DNA from: Armigeres subalbatus
Taxonomy: Eukaryota; Arthropoda; Insecta; Diptera; Culicidae
Assembly (NCBI RefSeq): GCF_024139115.2
Contig: NC_085141.1
Location: forward strand, 373,940,949-374,004,948
Direction of reading: 5' to 3'
DNA length: 64,000 bases
Under the pieces are notes generated by a model. The model was given only the letters and a program-made list of their open reading frames with translations. It searched no databases and was not told the origin of the DNA. This document shows positions 36,801 to 48,190 of this stretch, piece after piece (positions within the stretch are counted from its first letter, which is position 1; the number at the start of each line of letters is the position of its first letter). The position numbers and the translations under genes were made by a program.

Positions 36801-39800
36801 CCAACAACTTTCTTCCGTATCTAGAAATCAAAAGGAAAACTGGTAGACCTTACAGATTTCTTATCGATACGGGAGCCAATAAAAATTATATTGCACCAGA
36901 ATTAGTCCCGGCAAAATATATTCAATTAGGACCACCGAAAAGGGTAAAAAATATCAACGGTTCACATACGACCGACAAATTCACGCTTCTAAATCCATTA
37001 GCAAATTTCATATACGGTTTACCAGATCTGAAATTCTTTATTTTCAGATTCCACGATTTCTTTGATGGCCTCATCGGCTTTGAATCACTGAGATCTATGG
37101 GTGCTGTTATTGAAACGGCATCCAACACAATGCTCATAAATGACTTAAGGATACCCCTAAGTAAAAAATTCCCAATGAAGGAACAAATTAACTTTCATGA
37201 GAATGAAATTATTTATAAGCAACTACCCGTGAGAACCACGGAGGGAGACTTTTTTTTATTGAAAATGACATTTCCATTGGTGAAAATATAATCATACCGT
37301 CTGGAGTATATACACACAAAAAAATATCATTGGTATAATTGAAAAAAGCATTGGTAAAATTAAAAAGTAGCGTTGGTTCTTTTTCGTAGAGAGTTGCGAA
37401 AAATTAAAACTAAAGTCTAGAAACTGCCGTTTTGAAAGTAATTTCAAACTATAAAATTGAAAGTTCAAGCTTTTAAAATAAACTGTAGAACTGTCAAATC
37501 GAAAAAATATACACAGTAAAAAAGAAAGAATGATATTGTTTGTTTCAAATGGTAATATGGGTAATATTCTTATTAGAATAATCAAAACATGACAAATTTT
37601 GAAGAAAGGAGAAATATTGAATTTTATTTCCAATCATTTTCAATTTTGAAAAACGGGAGATTCCTCTCCTGGCTGTCCTCCGACGCTGATGGTCTCGATC
37701 CGCGATTTCCTCAGAATCACTGCAGTCGCCTGGCCGTTTGTACTTTTCGACACCAATTCCACTAAAATATATTCAAATGAACCAAAATTAATAGGTACAC
37801 GTCATACATAAATTGTTTTTGTGCAAATGGCAAATGCAGTAACATTGGAAATTTGCGTAATAATGGTTTGAAATAAGAACATGTACTTACTGTTCAACGC
37901 TGATGAACATCCAGGTTCAGGTCAAGGATGGTCAACTTCCCGTTCCACAGTACAAGCTGGTCTTTCAGGAACCATACTGACTCATTTTTTCGACTAGCTG
38001 ATCCAACAGGAAAAAGGAAAGCTTCAATAAGATCGACATTCTCCGTAGGGGAATCACTGCGGGTCACTGCAAACACTAAAATTTGAGAATAAAACACAAA
38101 ACTCAGATTATTGCCGTGGAAGTTTTAATTGACCACTTACCTTCTGTTTATCGTAGCATGGAGCTTCCGATTCAGCATACACTCGAGTTTTGCGGCAGGG
38201 AGCAAACCGTTAGGTGGTGATCATGGCGGGAGACGGCAAACTGCGGTACGAATGAGTCATTTCCAATAGGCTGGTGAAATTAATAAAGACAAAGAAAACA
38301 TTATTTACTTATCGCAATTTTTAGAAACTGTGGCTGAACCTTCTTCAGAACCTACCTTTCGTTCAATATGTTCAATGTAGTCTTTCTTAGCAATCCGAAA
38401 ATAGAAATTAGCTCCTGCGCTGCGGACATTTTAAACTAATTTTGCAGTGGGGGGCGAATTTTGATTTTGTTTTGCACTCTGTTTTGATGGCTACTTTCGC
38501 ACAAACATTTTTTTGTGGATTTGACATTTCTATATTTCTTACACTGAAAGAAAAAACTTTTAAATTTACACTGAGTACAGGTAAAAAACACTTTCAAATT
38601 GAAAATATAACTTCCAAAGTAAAAAAAGAACTTTTAATCTTAGGAAAACAAATCAACTTTTAAATGTAAAGTGTAAAACATTTATAAAAACCATTTTTGT
38701 TTTCTCTGTGTAGTGCTCAAAACGGTACGGCTACATTTCCAATGATGAACCTGGATAACAAACAGGCAAATATCGATATCGATAAAGAAGCCTTGTTTAC
38801 TGAACTTCTCAATTTTGAGGAGATACTTCCTTCCAAGTCACTCAACAAGATTGGCAAGAAGAGAAAGTCAGATCCAACCATAAAACAGAAAATCAGAACA
38901 GAGCATTTGAATGGAGAGGAAAAAGATAAACTCATCAACCTCTTGACGCAATTCCCAGAAGTATGTCATGATAACGATGAAAAGCTTACTTTTTCTAACG
39001 CTGTTAGACATCGAATCAATACGAAAGATGATCTTCCAGTATATTCTAAAAACTATCGCTACCCATTCTGCCACAGGGAAGAGGTACAGCGACAAATCGT
39101 AAAGATGCTAGACCAAGGAATCATTCGACAGTCGAGTAGCCCCTGGTCGTCACCCATTTGGATCGTACCGAAGAAGACCGATGCTTCCGGTACACAGAAA
39201 TGGCGACTTGTGATTGATTATCGCAAGCTCAACCAAAAAACCATTGACGACAAATATCCGATACCCAATATTACAGACATATTGGATAAACTGGGTAGAT
39301 GTCAATATTTTTCAACCCTAGATCTTGCTTCAGGGTTTCATCAGATAGAGGTCCACGAGAAAGATATTGAAAAAACTGCGTTTAGTGTCGATGGAGGACA
39401 CTACGAGTTCGTTCGAATGCCTTTCAGACTTAAAAATGCACCCGCCACATTCCAGAGAGTGATGGATAACATCCTCAGGGAGCATATTGGAGTCAGATGT
39501 CTGGTTTACATGGATGATATTATCATCTACTCTACCAGCCTCCAAGAACATTTAATAAATCTCAAGAAAATACTGGAAACACTGCGAAAGTTTAACTTTA
39601 AAATTCAATTAGATAAGTGTGAGTTCTTACGCAAAGAAGTCGCATTTCTTGGCCACGTGGTTACTCCCGAAGGAGTTAAACCCAACCCAAATAAGATTAA
39701 AACAATTCAAGAATGGCCATTACCCAAGAATGAAAAGGAATTACGAGGATTTCTCGGTGTGATTGGGTATTACCGAAAATTCATTAAGGATTTAGCAAAA

Positions 39801-41701
39801 ATATCGAAGCCTTTTACTCAACAGCTTCGTAAAGGCGAAACAATTACGCATACAAAAGAATTTGTTTCAGCTTTTGAAAGATGCAAACATATTCTCAGTA
39901 GCAGTCAGATTTTGCAATATCCTGACTTTAACAGAAGATTCATTCTTACGACGGATGCGTCTAATTTTGCCTTAGGTGCAGTATTATCCCAAGGTCCTAT
40001 TGGCCAGGATAAACCAATCGCCTATGCATCGCGTACTCTAACGAAAACGGAGGAAAAATACTCCAAAATAGAAAAAGAGCTTCTCGCCATAGATTGGGCA
40101 TGTAAGTATTTCCGACCCTATCTCTACGGTCGTAAATTTACCCTATATACAGACCATAAGCCACTGACTTATGCGCTGAACTTGAAAACTCCCAATGATC
40201 GATTGATCAGATGGAAGCTAAGGTTGGAGGAATTCGATTACGAAATTCAATACCGACCTGGCAAACAAAATGTCGTTGCTGATGGATTGTCTAGAATTAT
40301 GCCAGAAAACATAAATAATGACAATCATGAAATAAACGCAAACGACCAAGAGGACGAAGAGTCATCATCAGACGACGACACCGTACACTCGGCAGATTCG
40401 GATAACGAAAATTTGATTAATTTAACTGAAAAACCTTTGAACATTTTCAAGAACCAAATACTTATCAAAGAAGGCTTACAGAATGAGGAATCGTACGACG
40501 AAATCTTTCCCTCGGTATTTCGGAGAACCATAACAAGGATAACATTCGGTATACCATTTGCTATTAAAATTTTCAGAGATTTCATGCATCCAACCAGAGG
40601 TAACTGTATATTATGTCCTGAAAAATGGATTAATACGTTGCAGATTGCGTACAGAAATTATTTCTCAAGAAATAAAACTTTTAAAATCACACTCACCCAA
40701 TCAATATTGCAGGATCTTACGACTCCAGAAGAGCAGAACAGGGTTATTGACGAAGTCCACCAGCGGGCACACAGAGGAGTAGAAGAAAACCATGAGGTCA
40801 CCCGAAGAACATTCTTCTTCCCAAAGATGCGTTCCGCAATACAGACGTTTGTCAATCTATGTTCCAAATGTTTGGAGAGTAAGTATGAAAGAAATCCTTA
40901 CAGAATTACATTTTCAGACACCCCCATTCCTAAGAAGCCTCTTGATATCGTACATATTGACATTTTCATCTCCTGCCCAAACATTTTTCTTTCGGCAGTA
41001 GATAAATTATCCAAATTCGCAATGCTTATCCCTATAAAATCCAGATCGATACCCCACGTTAAACGTGGCCTTATTAAACTGATGATAGTTTGATAGTTTG
41101 TGATAATGAAGCTGCGTTTAAGTGTATCGAAATTAGAGGATTACTCCAAAGATTAGAAGTGGAAATGTACTACACTCCGTCAAACCAAAGTGAGGTCAAC
41201 GGGATTGTAGAGCGTTTCCACTCTACGCTTAATGAAATTTTCCAGTGTGTTCAAACTAAATATGATGATTTATCTAACAAAGAAGTTTACCGTATCGCAA
41301 CCACACTATACAATAGCACCATCCATAGTACCACAAAATTGAAACCGGTAGAAATATTTTACGGAATTAGAGATGGAGAAGAGAGACCCCACAATTTAGA
41401 AACAATTTTGGAAAACCGGAATAAAATCTTTGATGAGATAGTAGAAAAGTTACAGGAAAATCAGCGATCAAATCTTGAAAATAGAAACAAGCATAAAGAA
41501 AAGAAAGTCTTTAATAAAATTCAGGGAATACGAAACAAAAGAAAACCAAGGTACAAAGAGGTTAAGGTCAAGCAAGACAGGAGGAAAACTTATATAGACC
41601 ATCGCGAAATAAAGCTACACAAATCAAAATTAAAAAGGAAAAGGAAAACCAAAACATCAATGACAGGATCCAGGAACTCACGCACGCAATTCGTGAGATA
41701 A
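36767..41701 (+). pseudogene. pol: pol of the errantivirus-like Gypsy element, interrupted
   Basis: Protease with DTGA at 36866-36877 (frame 36767-37310), then a 1.4-kb DNA element (37313-38710). The frame then resumes with reverse transcriptase (VIDYRKLN and YMDD at 39507-39518), RNase H (LTTDASNFALGAVL, then YTDHKPL) and the integrase zinc motif (H-x3-H...C-x2-C, about 40758-40872) and first catalytic Asp (HIDIF). An 8-bp tandem duplication of GATAGTTT near 41083-41098 breaks the frame between the first and second catalytic Asp of integrase. The rest (DNEA...GIVERFH and a basic C-terminus) is open to 41701. Apart from the insertion and this duplication the frame is intact, so the element is young. 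Confidence 0.85.
37313..38710. mobile_element. 1.4-kb TA-flanked DNA element inside pol
   Basis: It starts CACACAAAAAAATATC and ends TTTTCTCTGTG, with TA at 37311-37312 and 38711-38712. The pol frame continues exactly across when one TA and the element are removed. The interior has no transposase I recognise. The ends resemble the CAC...GTG elements at 6194 and 59628. Confidence 0.7.
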
Positions 41702-42857
41702 CCATACAGGCAAACCTAAACGACCTGTTGATGAATGATATCGGAATCATTTCTTCAATTTTTAATATCGACATCATCAACAAACTTCTCGAGGATATCC
41801 AAGACGCAATCATGTTGTCAAAGGTATCCATAGCAACCACCAAAATATTATCAATCAAAGAGATAATAACTATTAAAGGATTACTTGATGATCAAGGAAT
41901 CAACATTCATCTACCGGACGAAGCTTTACAGTTCGTCACACCCAAGTTCGCAACAAGTCCAGGAACACTACTCTACTTTATGCACGTACCATTGCTAGAA
42001 AACACTACTTCATCAATTATCAGGATTTATCCCATGATCCACAAAAATCAAACCATCAGACAGTACCCAGAGTTCATTGTAAAAAACGGAGATCGTATAT
42101 TCACAACGCAGAAACCAGGAGATTTCGTTCAACGATTTATGTATCTCAGGAAACTTAACGACAGATGCATAAACGCTTTACTTAATGGGAGAAACCCGGA
42201 ATGCAGCGTTGGTTTCAATAATCAAACAATCTACAAAGTTATATCGGATAATACGCTTTTAATTTCTAACATCAGGAACCAGAAGTTGGAATCAAATTGT
42301 GGTCCAGAGAATCGCACTCTTGATGGAAATCTACTTATCACTTTTTCGAATTGTACAATTCGAATCAATAACCAGACATTTAGAAATGAAGAATACACCG
42401 AGGAACCCCAAATTATTCACAACGCATTCTACAATCTTCAACCGAATTGGAAACTGCATGAAGATCACGATTTGGGAGATATTCATCAAAAACCATTCAG
42501 AACCGTAAGACTTTGGAACACGTGTACTTGGAGCAAAGCGAACTCAATTTTAAATTCTGGAGCCTATTTGGAGGATTTTCATTTTCTGGAATTGTAATCA
42601 TGTTCATCTTTATCTCATTCATAATCAGATACGGAACGGGACGTTCCTTTCTTAAGGGGGGAGTAGTTACAAACCCTAATTCAACTGAAAACACTTCGAC
42701 GGAAATCGCCGAAACATCTAGCTCATCAATAAACCAACACGAACAACAACAACAACAAGAACAACTGCAACATGCATCGGACAGACTACAGGAATTGGAG
42801 CAGCGGATCAAAGTACTTCGCGGAATTCCACATCAGCAACACGCGTCCGGTCTGTAG
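41640..42857 (+). pseudogene. env: env-like gene of the errantivirus-like Gypsy element, one frameshift, tail in the LTR
   Basis: The main frame (about 41640-42597) starts within the end of pol. It has an N-terminal helical segment (NDLLMNDIGIISSIFNIDII), several N-glycosylation sequons (NQT, NTT, NRT, NCT) and scattered cysteines, as in Gypsy-type envelope proteins. Near 42510 the frame shifts by one. The shifted frame carries a transmembrane segment (about 42550-42625) and a short basic anchor, then runs into the 3' LTR and ends at 42857 with a Gln-rich, heptad-like tail. Env would be made from a spliced mRNA, so its true start is not visible. The shift makes this copy defective. Family assignment is by position and topology; no fusion peptide was assigned. 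Confidence 0.7.
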
Positions 42858-42982
42858 ATAAGTCAGCACATTTCAGTTAGCAAGTCAGGCCTCTGTAAAC
42901 CATTCGAACCGTACCCGTACCCGTGTGCACGTCGCGTTTTGTATTTTTTAAAAAACCTCTCCCGAAGTCCCTAAATGTAATT
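42665..42982 (+). repeat. 3' LTR of the errantivirus-like Gypsy element
   Basis: It is preceded by a polypurine tract (AAGGGGGGAG, 42655-42664) and followed by TATATA (42983-42988). By eye it is identical to the 5' LTR except that a 26-bp segment containing AATAAA is replaced by 5 bp (CCGTA) near 42909, giving 318 against 339 bp. Confidence 0.88.
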
Positions 42983-43300
42983 TATATATCAAAATCAGAC
43001 GAATTATTATTCGGTTTTGGCCGATTTGTTTTGGCCAGCTTAGCCGTTAATTCTGCTAACGCTTTTTTCATTTCTTCCCACTCTACCTAACTGACTGTAA
43101 CTTCTGACGACGCTTGATCGCTTTGGTGTCGACCCACTACCTTGGCCTCCTATTGCCTCTTCGGTGTTTGTTAGAATTCTATTGATTTGACTAATGACGG
43201 GGGTTTGAGGTGGCCCAAACTGATAGTGCTTCATCAATGCTTCGATCCTTTGATCCAATGCTCGCATTCACATTCCTTTTTCTTCCTCCCCAGAACTGCC

Positions 43301-44401
43301 GCAATTCGCATTAAAGTCCCATGTCGATTTTTGACGATTTTGATTTTCTTTCAGAAATAAGCTTAAAAAGAACTCAACTTTGAGAAAAACTGATAAAATA
43401 ATAGGCTTTGTTCTCGAAAATTGAAAATTAAAACCCACTTGTGTTGTCTCATCTTGTTTTTATTCGCATAACAGTCACATTCCAGATTTTTATACACTCT
43501 CGCACAGAACATCAATGTAATAATGGTCCATTTAGTAGTCCCATAGCAATGTATATAGATAACGAATATTATGCAAAATATTCAGAAAGATTGCTGGTTT
43601 TATCGATTTATTAGATTTTTTTTCAATTTCTTCATGTAAAACGGGTTTGAAAAATTCAACGCCATATTTCTCAAGTTGAAGAAAACTGACAAATAGGGGC
43701 AAAGAAGCCCTACTCCATTTTACCCGATACCAATAGTACAATACCCTGGATTCATATTTTGCTTCAACTGTCCTCTCTAGAGCTTTCTCGAGAGTATCAA
43801 TTCTGCCCTGAATATGTTCCAGTTCTTAAGTTATCGACAAAGGAGATTTGTGACAAATTCCATTTTTAGCGCCATACTTGAAGAAACTTCGCAAATGCTT
43901 TTTTTTCTGCCAAATCAAGGCTGAATACGTCCTGTGGTCAGTGTTGCAATTTTTCGACAGATGTGTTTGAAACCGAACAGAGTATTTTTTCAGTGTTAAA
44001 TCCTGAAACTGACATGTGGAAAATGAACCATCAATAAATAATTATGTTGGACAAGGTGAATACAAACAGGTGTAGCAGTATGCCAATTACACGATTCAGC
44101 CATATTGGATTTTTATATGGGGCAGCCACCGAGTTTGTTTATGTTTTGCACTGAAAATGAATTTTTCACCCCCGCGCTAGTCTCTCCCATCTACTGTCGA
44201 AGTGAGTGAACCCTGATATAAGAACCCTGATGTTGGAGTGGACAGGATTCATTTTCGTACACGTGCTAGATTCTGACAGTTTAGCTGTCAATCGATTTGC
44301 TCTGCGTAGATGAATCATAATTATTCTTAATCCTCGAAGAGTGTCAAAACCCCTTATTCATTTCATGTTTCTGTCACTTTCTCAACCACGTCTTTGAATT
44401 A
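43301..44401. other. Unassigned DNA right of the old Gypsy element
   Basis: No gene, RNA or clear element. It may include the 5' leader of the old minus-strand Gypsy element. Confidence 0.35.
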
Positions 44402-44587
44402 GGTTCTGCAGCGTCTGTACGTAACCTCAATCTGGTGACAGATTAGTAGTACTTCTTGTTGGAGTCAGGGCCAGCCAACCAATCACGAACTCGACCCTTG
44501 TCGGAGTCAGTGGAAAGTACTACTGAACTGTCAAAAAAGTTCATTCGACGAGGACCGAATTCATTCGTGACGTCATGCTACAGAACC
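44402..44587. mobile_element. 186-bp TA-flanked MITE upstream of the hAT gene
   Basis: The ends GGTTCTGCAGC and GCTACAGAACC are inverted repeats flanked by TA (44400-44401, 44588-44589). Internal GGAGTCAG and AGTACTACT words are also inverted. It ends 104 bp before the ATG of the hAT transposase gene and may supply its upstream sequence. Confidence 0.65.
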
Positions 44588-44691
44588 TAATACTGAAAAG
44601 TTCACTCGTCAGTTTCATTGAAAACGCTTGAAAATTTCATTTGCTCTTTCAAAATTATTTTTGAAGCGAATTGGTTTTCGAAGTATCCGAA

Positions 44692-46318
44692 ATGGATCAA
44701 CCTGGACCATCGTGTGCGCCGTCGGGGAAAGTTTCGAGAAAACGGGTTAGTGATCAGACCTTGGGTGAAATCGCAGCTCAATTTGTACAGAGGGATGGTT
44801 TAAAAGCCAAATGCGCTATTGATCCCGGTAGCGTTTGTAGATACGAACAAGCTTCGTATGATTCTGGAAACATCATACGCCATTTCCGTTCAAAACATCC
44901 GGAGAGATCTGTGGAAGTTGGATTAATGAGCGAAGATGCAGCATCGGCCAAAAAACCACGCATCGTGAAAAAAATCCCTATCGCGATCGATAAACACCTT
45001 TTTATTGATTCGATCATCAAAATGATTGCAAAACACAATATGTCGCTGGCCAGTCTTGAATGGGATGGCTTTAAACAGCTGCATGAACCCATAGCGTCAG
45101 CCCTCGGCTTAACCATCAATCGCCAAAACGTCAAACAATTGCTAACATCAGCAGCGAATCATGTTCGAACCGTCCTGGCTGAAGAAATGCAGGCAAAACT
45201 GATTTGTTTAAAAATCGACTCCGCTTCGAAGCATCATCGGCATGTGCTGGGCATTAATGCTCAATATGTCCTGCGGAATAAGATCGTCATCCGTACACTG
45301 GGTGAGTAAATTTGTTTTGTCTTATCTAAATGTTAGTACACAAGTTCAGGTTCAAGTTTAAGTAACTACGAAAGTAGCTCCTCGCGTTTTAACCGACAAA
45401 TGCTACTATAAAATTTACCCAAGTCGTAAGCTAAAAACATGCACCTAATAAAGCACTTTCTCGCGTTACAGGCATGATGGAAGTCAATGAACGACAGACA
45501 GCTGAATTTCTGAAAGCTAAGATCCTCGAAGTTGTTCACAGCTACGGAGTTTCTACCTCGCAGATATTTTCTGTGACTTGCGATAATGGGTCGAACATGA
45601 TAGCGGCGGTAAAACTATTGAAAAAGGAAATGGCTCAAGCTATTTTGGCTTTACTTGGCGATAGCGACAATGGTGAAATATGTCTCGATTCGGATGATGC
45701 GTTCCTCGACTCGTTGAACAATGAGTTCCAGAATAGCCTGAATCTCGTCCGATGTGCTGTGCACACGCTACAGCTCGCTGTACTGGAGGTCGTGAGTAAG
45801 TCAGATGAATCAGTCAAAGCCATCACCACTATTGCTAAAAAGTATCGAAACATAAAATACAAAACACATTTCCAACATCACGATGCCAAATATCCACCTA
45901 TCTGGGGCCAAACCAGATGGGGCGGTATTTATAAAATGAATGCCAGCTTTGTGTCCCAGCAGACATTTTTCGACGAATTGGCGTCACAGTTTCCAGAAGT
46001 CGGTAAGCATACTTTCTATTTGTACCAATATACTTGTATAAGTCGGTAGAATATCACTACTACATACTGTCTTAGGCTCGTCCGTAGACTCCGCCGTCAA
46101 CTTTCATAATTTAGCTCATAATTATTTTTTATTTATCTTGTTCCACGCCAGATCTGTCACGGCACTGGGAGTTTATCAAAAACTACGAGCAAGCTTTCAA
46201 GCCAGTTTACCTGACGACGAAGAATATGCAAGCAGAGCATGTCTCCCTAGGCGCTATTAGTGGAAGTAAATGGAAGAAGTTAATAGTGGAAGTAAATGGA
46301 AGAATAATAGTATTTTAA
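44692..46318 (+). CDS. hAT-type transposase gene, three exons, C-terminally truncated but open
   Basis: Exons 44692-45301, 45472-46002 and 46152-46318 join with canonical sites (GG|GTGAGT, CAG|GC; CG|GTAAGC, CAG|AT) into one open frame of 435 residues. The N-terminus has a BED-like zinc finger (Cys pair, then IIRHFRSKHP near residue 60). The central part is hAT transposase core: KIDSASKHHRHVLGINAQYV with a catalytic-type Asp, then VTCDNGSNMIAAV with the second, and RCAVHTLQLAVLEV. Exon 3 gives SRHWEFIKNYEQAFKP and a divergent tail after SGSKWKK, where an 18-bp direct repeat occurs. The last catalytic Glu region and C-terminal dimerisation domain of full hAT proteins (about 600-700 residues) are missing. 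The start at 44692 is the first ATG in frame. It is either a recently truncated transposon or a co-opted DNA-binding protein; I cannot tell which. Confidence 0.72.
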
Positions 46319-46494
46319 CTATTCTGTGTATTGTTAAGGAGACTTTCAGCCCAAGGCTGGCTCGTCTCGCATTAAGATGTTTAAAAAATCAAAATATGTT
46401 TTTTTTTATTTTCAACCTTTTGGACCACAACGACTGTATTTTTTTTTTAAATGAAAATTTAAACGTTTTTACACATACTTACTTGATACTTGAT

Positions 46495-46735
46495 GGGCTA
46501 CAGCTCTTCGGTGAACCTACGCCGAATGGAGTATCCTTCTCCACTGGACTCGATCCTGGGCCAATCGCTTCCAGTCGCCCTGAACATTGAGCGCCCTCAG
46601 GTCCTCTTCAACTGCAAAAAGCCATCGTGTGCGCGGCCTTCCACGAAGCCTGCGGCCTCTTCCGGGTTCTCTACTAAATATTATCTTCGCTTGACGTTCT
46701 TCCGGCATACGGTTCCGGTTTTTACACATACAGTC
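46495..46735 (-). mobile_element. RTE-like retrotransposon C-terminal scrap
   Basis: The minus strand encodes RGRPRTRW followed by AVEEDLRALNVQGDW and QDRVQWRRI, the typical far C-terminus of RTE-like polyproteins. It belongs to a different subfamily from the copies at 55234 and 62890. Only ~80 codons remain. Confidence 0.7.
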
Positions 46736-46744
46736 ACAAAATAG

Positions 46745-47718
46745 GAAAGGTTTACCAGGCCGTTTTTAAGCTACATTTTTTTTGAAAATTTCAACCTTCA
46801 TTTCAACGGTCATGCGTCTCCATCATTTCAAAATGGAAATTTCAATCAGTTAATTAAAGTTGTTGCAATGCAAAGCAACGCAACACAAATGTCCGTCAAA
46901 AACACGTTGAGGAGTGGGATATTTAATCTATAAGCTACACTTTTACAAGTCCAGATTTTCTCAGTTTTCCTTGAAATAAAAGTCAATATCTGGTTTTGTC
47001 AATATTTTTATTTCTACAAAAAATATATACAAATATTACGTAACATAGTTCTTATAATTTAATACACTTTTCTTAATTCGAAAACGAAAACCGATAATGT
47101 AATGCTCATTTTGAGGCTTAAAGTGATGAAATGATTGGCAGGTGACAAAAAAGTTTCACTCAGCATTAGGACCGAAATCCTTGTGCATGTGGTCATTTTA
47201 TTTTTGTACTAACTGCCTGATCCGAATCCTGATCTAAAAACTATATGACATGCTAATTACAGATTATTATTAGTCACCTAATCATGATGATAATAAAGGG
47301 GACTGAAAAGATGGCTAATTCGTTAGCCCATCATTCAATCAACATATGGTGTACAATGTTTTTGTTTTTATTTCGTTTTATTCGTGATAACAATGCTTCG
47401 AAGATATCGACGAACTATTTTCTAACATGAAATAGCTATGCAAACAGAGGCTCGAAAAATTTCAACGAAATGCAAAGTATTTGTTAGAAAAAGTTTATTG
47501 CCGATAACAAGCACTAACTACGTGCCCTATCACCCAAAATGAGCACTTGAATTCGGGTATACCACCCACGAACGAAGTACCAAAAACGATGTTGGTTAGA
47601 GTGCCATTGTACCGCGGATGACACGCTACCACCCTCCTGTGATAATATATTTTAATCTTCTGGTTTTGTTATAACAATAAAAGATACGTCTCTTTTCACA
47701 AAATAACTCAAATTGAAA
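46745..47718. other. Unassigned AT-rich DNA
   Basis: No gene or clear repeat recognised. Confidence 0.35.
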
Positions 47719-47722
47719 TTAA

Positions 47723-47943
47723 GGTCACTCCTGACAGAATCCAAGTTTCAAAGTGCTCGCGTTTTCGGGGGCACACCACTCGATACGGAGGCGGCGGACA
47801 ACTGTCATTTTTGTTGATTCAGCTTTGCTGAGTCGCAGCATGCGTGAAAAAATAAAAATGACAGTTGTGCGTTGCTTCCGTATCGAGTGGTGTGCTCCCG
47901 AAAACGCGAGCACTTTGAAACTTGGATTCTGTCAGGAGTGACC
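47723..47943. mobile_element. 221-bp hairpin MITE with TTAA duplication
   Basis: GGTCACTCC starts and GGAGTGACC ends the element, with TTAA at 47719-47722 and 47944-47947, a piggyBac-like (or Kolobok-like) target. The inverted arms are ~95 bp and nearly perfect, with a ~30-bp loop near 47835. The twin short frames on opposite strands are a consequence of the palindrome. Confidence 0.85.
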
Positions 47944-48190
47944 TTAAACGCGACAGTTCAATAATTTCCGAATAGTTTGATGGATGTTTTATTTTTCATA
48001 TTGGGAGGCTTAACATTTCACTTGGTGGTAATATTGAGTTTATGAACTGTCACTTTTAAGTTTAATTCGAAAAATGGGACGTATAGCTGCGAAGCAGACA
48101 GACGAAACATAAAGGGTAAACCTTTGAGAGATACACTGGAAGATGCTTTATTTCTAGTGAATATGTCATTTCAAGTTCTATTTATATGTA

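Larger units (their letters stand above)
28150..43300 (-). mobile_element. Old Ty3/Gypsy retrotransposon, minus strand, split by two later insertions
   Basis: Fragments in element order, right to left: a gag-like piece (43267-43040), more gag (34246-33259), protease (about 33199-32873; LLDSGAGISIL), reverse transcriptase (32725-32510 with DAYFQIPL, then 32373-32071), RNase H (32012-31635; FHVITDAKSLLWLF and an ADCLSR motif), and integrase start with core (31702-31441 resuming at 28691-28532; VSLDYVGPLP and VLTDNGSQF). An integrase C-terminal piece follows (28380-28153). Each domain has frameshifts and stops. The two interruptions are the foldback element at 28697-31435 and the younger Gypsy at 34253-42982. 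I found no LTRs for it. It is dead. Clade not assigned. Confidence 0.8.

Noticed and set aside
47725..47941. Pair of 62-codon frames beginning MLAFSGAHHSIR
   Set aside because: Both are readings of the inverted arms of the TTAA-flanked MITE.
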